Assembly: GCA_965651325.1 (NCBI GenBank)
Contig: CBFGSB010000020.1
Coordinates: 1 to 26,306 of the forward strand
DNA from: IDS-8 sp965651325
GTDB lineage: Bacteria > Pseudomonadota > Gammaproteobacteria > Steroidobacterales > Woeseiaceae
Length of the DNA: 26,306 nt
Direction: 5' to 3'
The translations under genes and the position numbers were made by a program. The stretch's first letter is position 1, and every line of letters begins with the position of its first letter. A model generated the notes under the pieces. It was not told the DNA's origin, made no database searches, and saw nothing but the letters and a program-made list of their open reading frames with translations. Shown in pieces: positions 24,384-26,306 of this stretch.

Positions 24384-25599
24384 CGCCGCGCCTGCCAGGG
24401 GCTTCGATCTTCGGCAGGAAATACGCGAGCAGGCCGATCGCCGGCAGGAACGAGCAAAGCTGGAACACGAACCGGATGCTCGTTGCATCAGCGAGTATCC
24501 CGAGCGCCGCGGCACCGATGCCGCCGAGCCCGAACGCCAATCCATAGAAGAGCCCGGAAACGGCGCCTGTCCTGAACGGCATCAGTTCCTGGCCGTAGAC
24601 GATGATCGCCGGGAAAGCGGCCGACAGGATCATCGCGATCGGCACGCTGAGCACCCCCGTCCAGGCCAGGTCGACGTATGGCAGTGCCAGGGTGAATGGC
24701 AGGACCCCTAGGATCGACGCCCAGATGACGAACCGGCGTCCGAAGCGATCGCCGAGCGCGCCGCCCACGAGCGTCCCCAGGGCGACGGCAGCCAGGAACA
24801 CGAACAGGTGGATCTGCGCGCTCCAGACGGAAACACCGAACTGCTCGATGAGATAAAACGTGTAGTAACTGGTGATGCTCGCGGTGTAGAAGAACTTGGA
24901 GAAAATCAGTGCCACCAGCACGGCAATGGCGACCGTCACCTTCCCCCGCGGCAGTGACCGGTGCGTCGCGTCACCGGCGGGGCGCACCGCGAGGCGGCGC
25001 AAGCCATGATCCTTGTACCAGTGCCCGACGCGCACCAGGAGCAGGATGGCGACCACTGCCGCCACGGTGAACCACGCCACGCTGGATTGCCCGTACGGCA
25101 GCACGATAAACGCGGCGAGCAGCGGCCCCAGTGCCGAACCGGCACTCCCTCCGACCTGGAACACGGACTGCGCCAGCCCGGGCCGCCGGCCCGCCGCCAT
25201 GCGCGCCACCCGCGAGGACTCAGGGTGCAGCACCGCGGACCCGCTGCCGACCAGCGCGGCGCCGAGCAGCAACGCCGGGTAAACATGGGCGCGGGCGAAC
25301 AGCAGCAGCCCGACGAGGGTGAACGCCATGCCGATCGCGAGGGAATACGGCTTGGGGTGCTTGTCCGTGTACAGCCCGATCGTCGGCTGCAGCAGCGAGG
25401 CGGTGAGCTGAAAGGTGAGCGTGAGCAGGCCGACCTGGGCGAACGAGAGGCCGTAATTGTTTTTCAGGATCGGGTAAATCGCCGGCAGCAGCGACTGCAT
25501 CATGTCATTCAGCAGGTGACAGAAGCTGATCGCGGCCAGGATCGGCCAGGTCGTGTTCAGGGCGGTTTCGCCTTTGGCGGCGGCAGCAGTGACGTTCAC
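24340..25599 (-). CDS. fsr: MFS exporter, fosmidomycin resistance protein type
   Basis: Inner-membrane proton-driven drug exporter. The protein is 419 residues with about 12 membrane segments. It closely resembles E. coli Fsr throughout: HLLNDMMQSLLPAIYPIL, the QLTASLLQPTIGLYTDKHP motif, VLHPESSRVARMA, GLAQSVFQVGGSAGSALGPL, FSKFFYTASITSYYTFYLIE, WASILGVLPFTLALPYVDL and SGLFYGLAFGLGGIGAAALG. The start is GTG at 25599, with no evident ribosome site. It follows the alarmone hydrolase gene by 71 nt and overlaps the peptidase gene by 44 nt, so it is likely part of one minus-strand transcript. The real substrate here is unproved. Confidence 0.92.
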   Translation of the reverse strand: MNVTAAAAKGETALNTTWPILAAISFCHLLNDMMQSLLPAIYPILKNNYGLSFAQVGLLTLTFQLTASLLQPTIGLYTDKHPKPYSLAIGMAFTLVGLLLFARAHVYPALLLGAALVGSGSAVLHPESSRVARMAAGRRPGLAQSVFQVGGSAGSALGPLLAAFIVLPYGQSSVAWFTVAAVVAILLLVRVGHWYKDHGLRRLAVRPAGDATHRSLPRGKVTVAIAVLVALIFSKFFYTASITSYYTFYLIEQFGVSVWSAQIHLFVFLAAVALGTLVGGALGDRFGRRFVIWASILGVLPFTLALPYVDLAWTGVLSVPIAMILSAAFPAIIVYGQELMPFRTGAVSGLFYGLAFGLGGIGAAALGILADATSIRFVFQLCSFLPAIGLLAYFLPKIEAPGRRGDATGTAAGLSTLEQ

Positions 25600-25670
25600 G
25601 GGGAGACTCGCGGGTGGAGGGGCTTTGCGATGCGAATTCTAAACGATCCGGGCACCTGGAGCGCGTTCCG

Positions 25671-26237
25671 TCAGGCTGCCGATCCGGCGGAATCCACCCG
25701 TTCCCTGCCTTTGGCGAGGGTCTCGTCGAAGCAACGTTCGAGCTCCGGGTTGACGCCCCGGCAACCCGCGACGACCCGGCTCGCCCAGTCGAGGTACTCG
25801 GATCGACGCTGCCAGCTCCAGTCAGGAGGCGGCGAATGCGCGACGTCCCGGACATTGCAGATCTTGTCGGCGATCTTGATGAGCTTCGCGCGTTCGGAGA
25901 GCTGCGGCGCGTGCTCGACCTGCAGTTGCTTTCGCGTCGCCTTCCCGAGGTTCTTGTCGTCGGTGACTTCCCCGACGAGATCGCGTACATCGATCCCGAA
26001 CTCTCGCTCGATCTCCCCGGGCTCCGTTTTGGTGTCCTCGACGGTGTCGTGGAGTATGGCGGCGATCAGCACGGCCAGGTCGTCGACTCCGCCGACCCGG
26101 CTGATCAGCTCGGCCACCTCGATGGGATGGTTGATGTAGGGGGATGCGTCCCTGCCCTTGCGCCGCTGGTCCCGGTGCTTGAGGGCAGCGAAGCGCACGG
26201 CGCGCAGCAGCTCCCCGGTCGGATTGTCGACCTTCAT
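25671..26237 (-). CDS. MESH1-like (p)ppGpp hydrolase (small alarmone hydrolase)
   Basis: Freestanding HD-domain enzyme expected to hydrolyse ppGpp, pppGpp, or NADPH as animal MESH1 does. The protein is 188 residues and lacks the synthetase, TGS and ACT domains of SpoT/RelA. Catalytic residues line up with MESH1: His37 (PYINHPIEVA), His63-Asp64 and Glu67-Asp68 (AAILHDTVEDT), and Asp124 with Asn128 (KIADKICNVRD). Further matches are EVTDDKNLGKATRKQLQVEH and APQLSERAKLIK. ATG at 26237 has a good ribosome site, AGGAGAGG. It heads the fsr-peptidase-sulfatase row. A direct repeat ends 15 nt upstream. Confidence 0.93.
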   Translation of the reverse strand: MKVDNPTGELLRAVRFAALKHRDQRRKGRDASPYINHPIEVAELISRVGGVDDLAVLIAAILHDTVEDTKTEPGEIEREFGIDVRDLVGEVTDDKNLGKATRKQLQVEHAPQLSERAKLIKIADKICNVRDVAHSPPPDWSWQRRSEYLDWASRVVAGCRGVNPELERCFDETLAKGRERVDSAGSAA

Positions 26238-26252
26238 GACCTCTCCTGTTTA

Positions 26253-26306
26253 CACAATAGGTTACGTAGCTATATTGACTTTCTTTCGAGGAAATCCCTC
26301 CGCGGA
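26253..26306. repeat. 54-bp direct repeat, copy B (upstream of the alarmone hydrolase gene, at the window edge)
   Basis: Second copy of the 22036-22089 repeat; the match continues to the last base, so it may extend past the window. It also ends 15 nt before a start codon. On the minus strand it reads as a possible gene end, PRRDFLERKSI followed by TAG, similar to the peptidase end PRRDSLESR. Confidence 0.85.

Noticed and set aside
22036..26306. The 54-bp repeats as attachment sites of an integrated element
   Set aside because: The copies are only about 80 percent identical with scattered differences, no integrase lies between them, and they sit at the same offset from start codons. A recent integration would leave an identical core.
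1..26306. CRISPR array, insertion sequence, tRNA or rRNA gene
   Set aside because: No regularly spaced repeats, transposase frames, terminal inverted repeats or tRNA/rRNA signatures were found apart from the tRNA-like ends of tmRNA.

Overview
The window is GC-rich, densely coded DNA from a gammaproteobacterium. The evidence is gene order. The blocks carB-carA-dapB, dnaJ-dnaK-grpE-hrcA, nadK-recN, fur, bamE, rnfH-ratA and smpB-ssrA follow the ancestral order of non-enteric Gammaproteobacteria (Xanthomonas, Pseudomonas and purple sulfur bacterial relatives). The exact genus cannot be read from the sequence. The left edge cuts carB, and the right edge falls inside a repeat.

Layout. Positions 1-8087 (minus strand) form one long housekeeping block transcribed leftward: hrcA, grpE, dnaK, dnaJ (heat shock), then dapB (lysine and cell wall) and carA-carB (carbamoyl phosphate). 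A near-consensus sigma-32 promoter precedes dnaK. A 16-bp hairpin separates dnaK from dnaJ, and a terminator-like hairpin precedes carA. Positions 8313-10916 (plus) hold nadK and recN, abutting. Positions 10944-13237 hold fur (minus), bamE (plus), ratA-rnfH (minus) and smpB (plus). Positions 13337-15118 (minus) encode a large DUF3592-type membrane protein. Positions 15287-15935 (plus) hold ssrA (tmRNA), interrupted in its T-loop by a 286-nt ORF-less group I intron. The intron closely resembles the Azoarcus pre-tRNA-Ile intron and is the most striking feature of the window.

Positions 16070-20144 (plus) hold a nitrilase-family amidohydrolase, a luciferase-like monooxygenase, rdgC, a DUF937 protein and a DUF1348 (NTF2-like) protein. 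Positions 20218-26237 (minus) hold a small secreted protein, a Tat-exported sulfatase, an M28 metallopeptidase with a membrane domain, a fosmidomycin-resistance-type MFS exporter (Fsr) and a MESH1-like (p)ppGpp hydrolase.

Functional links. smpB and ssrA together supply trans-translation, and here active tmRNA should require intron splicing. The dnaK, dnaJ, grpE and hrcA genes form the Hsp70 system and a heat-shock repressor, but no CIRCE operator is visible. A 54-bp direct repeat (43 of 54 identical) lies exactly 15 nt upstream of two minus-strand start codons, at 22036-22089 and 26253-26306. No CRISPR array, insertion sequence, tRNA or rRNA gene was seen. No gap between genes exceeds about 250 bases.
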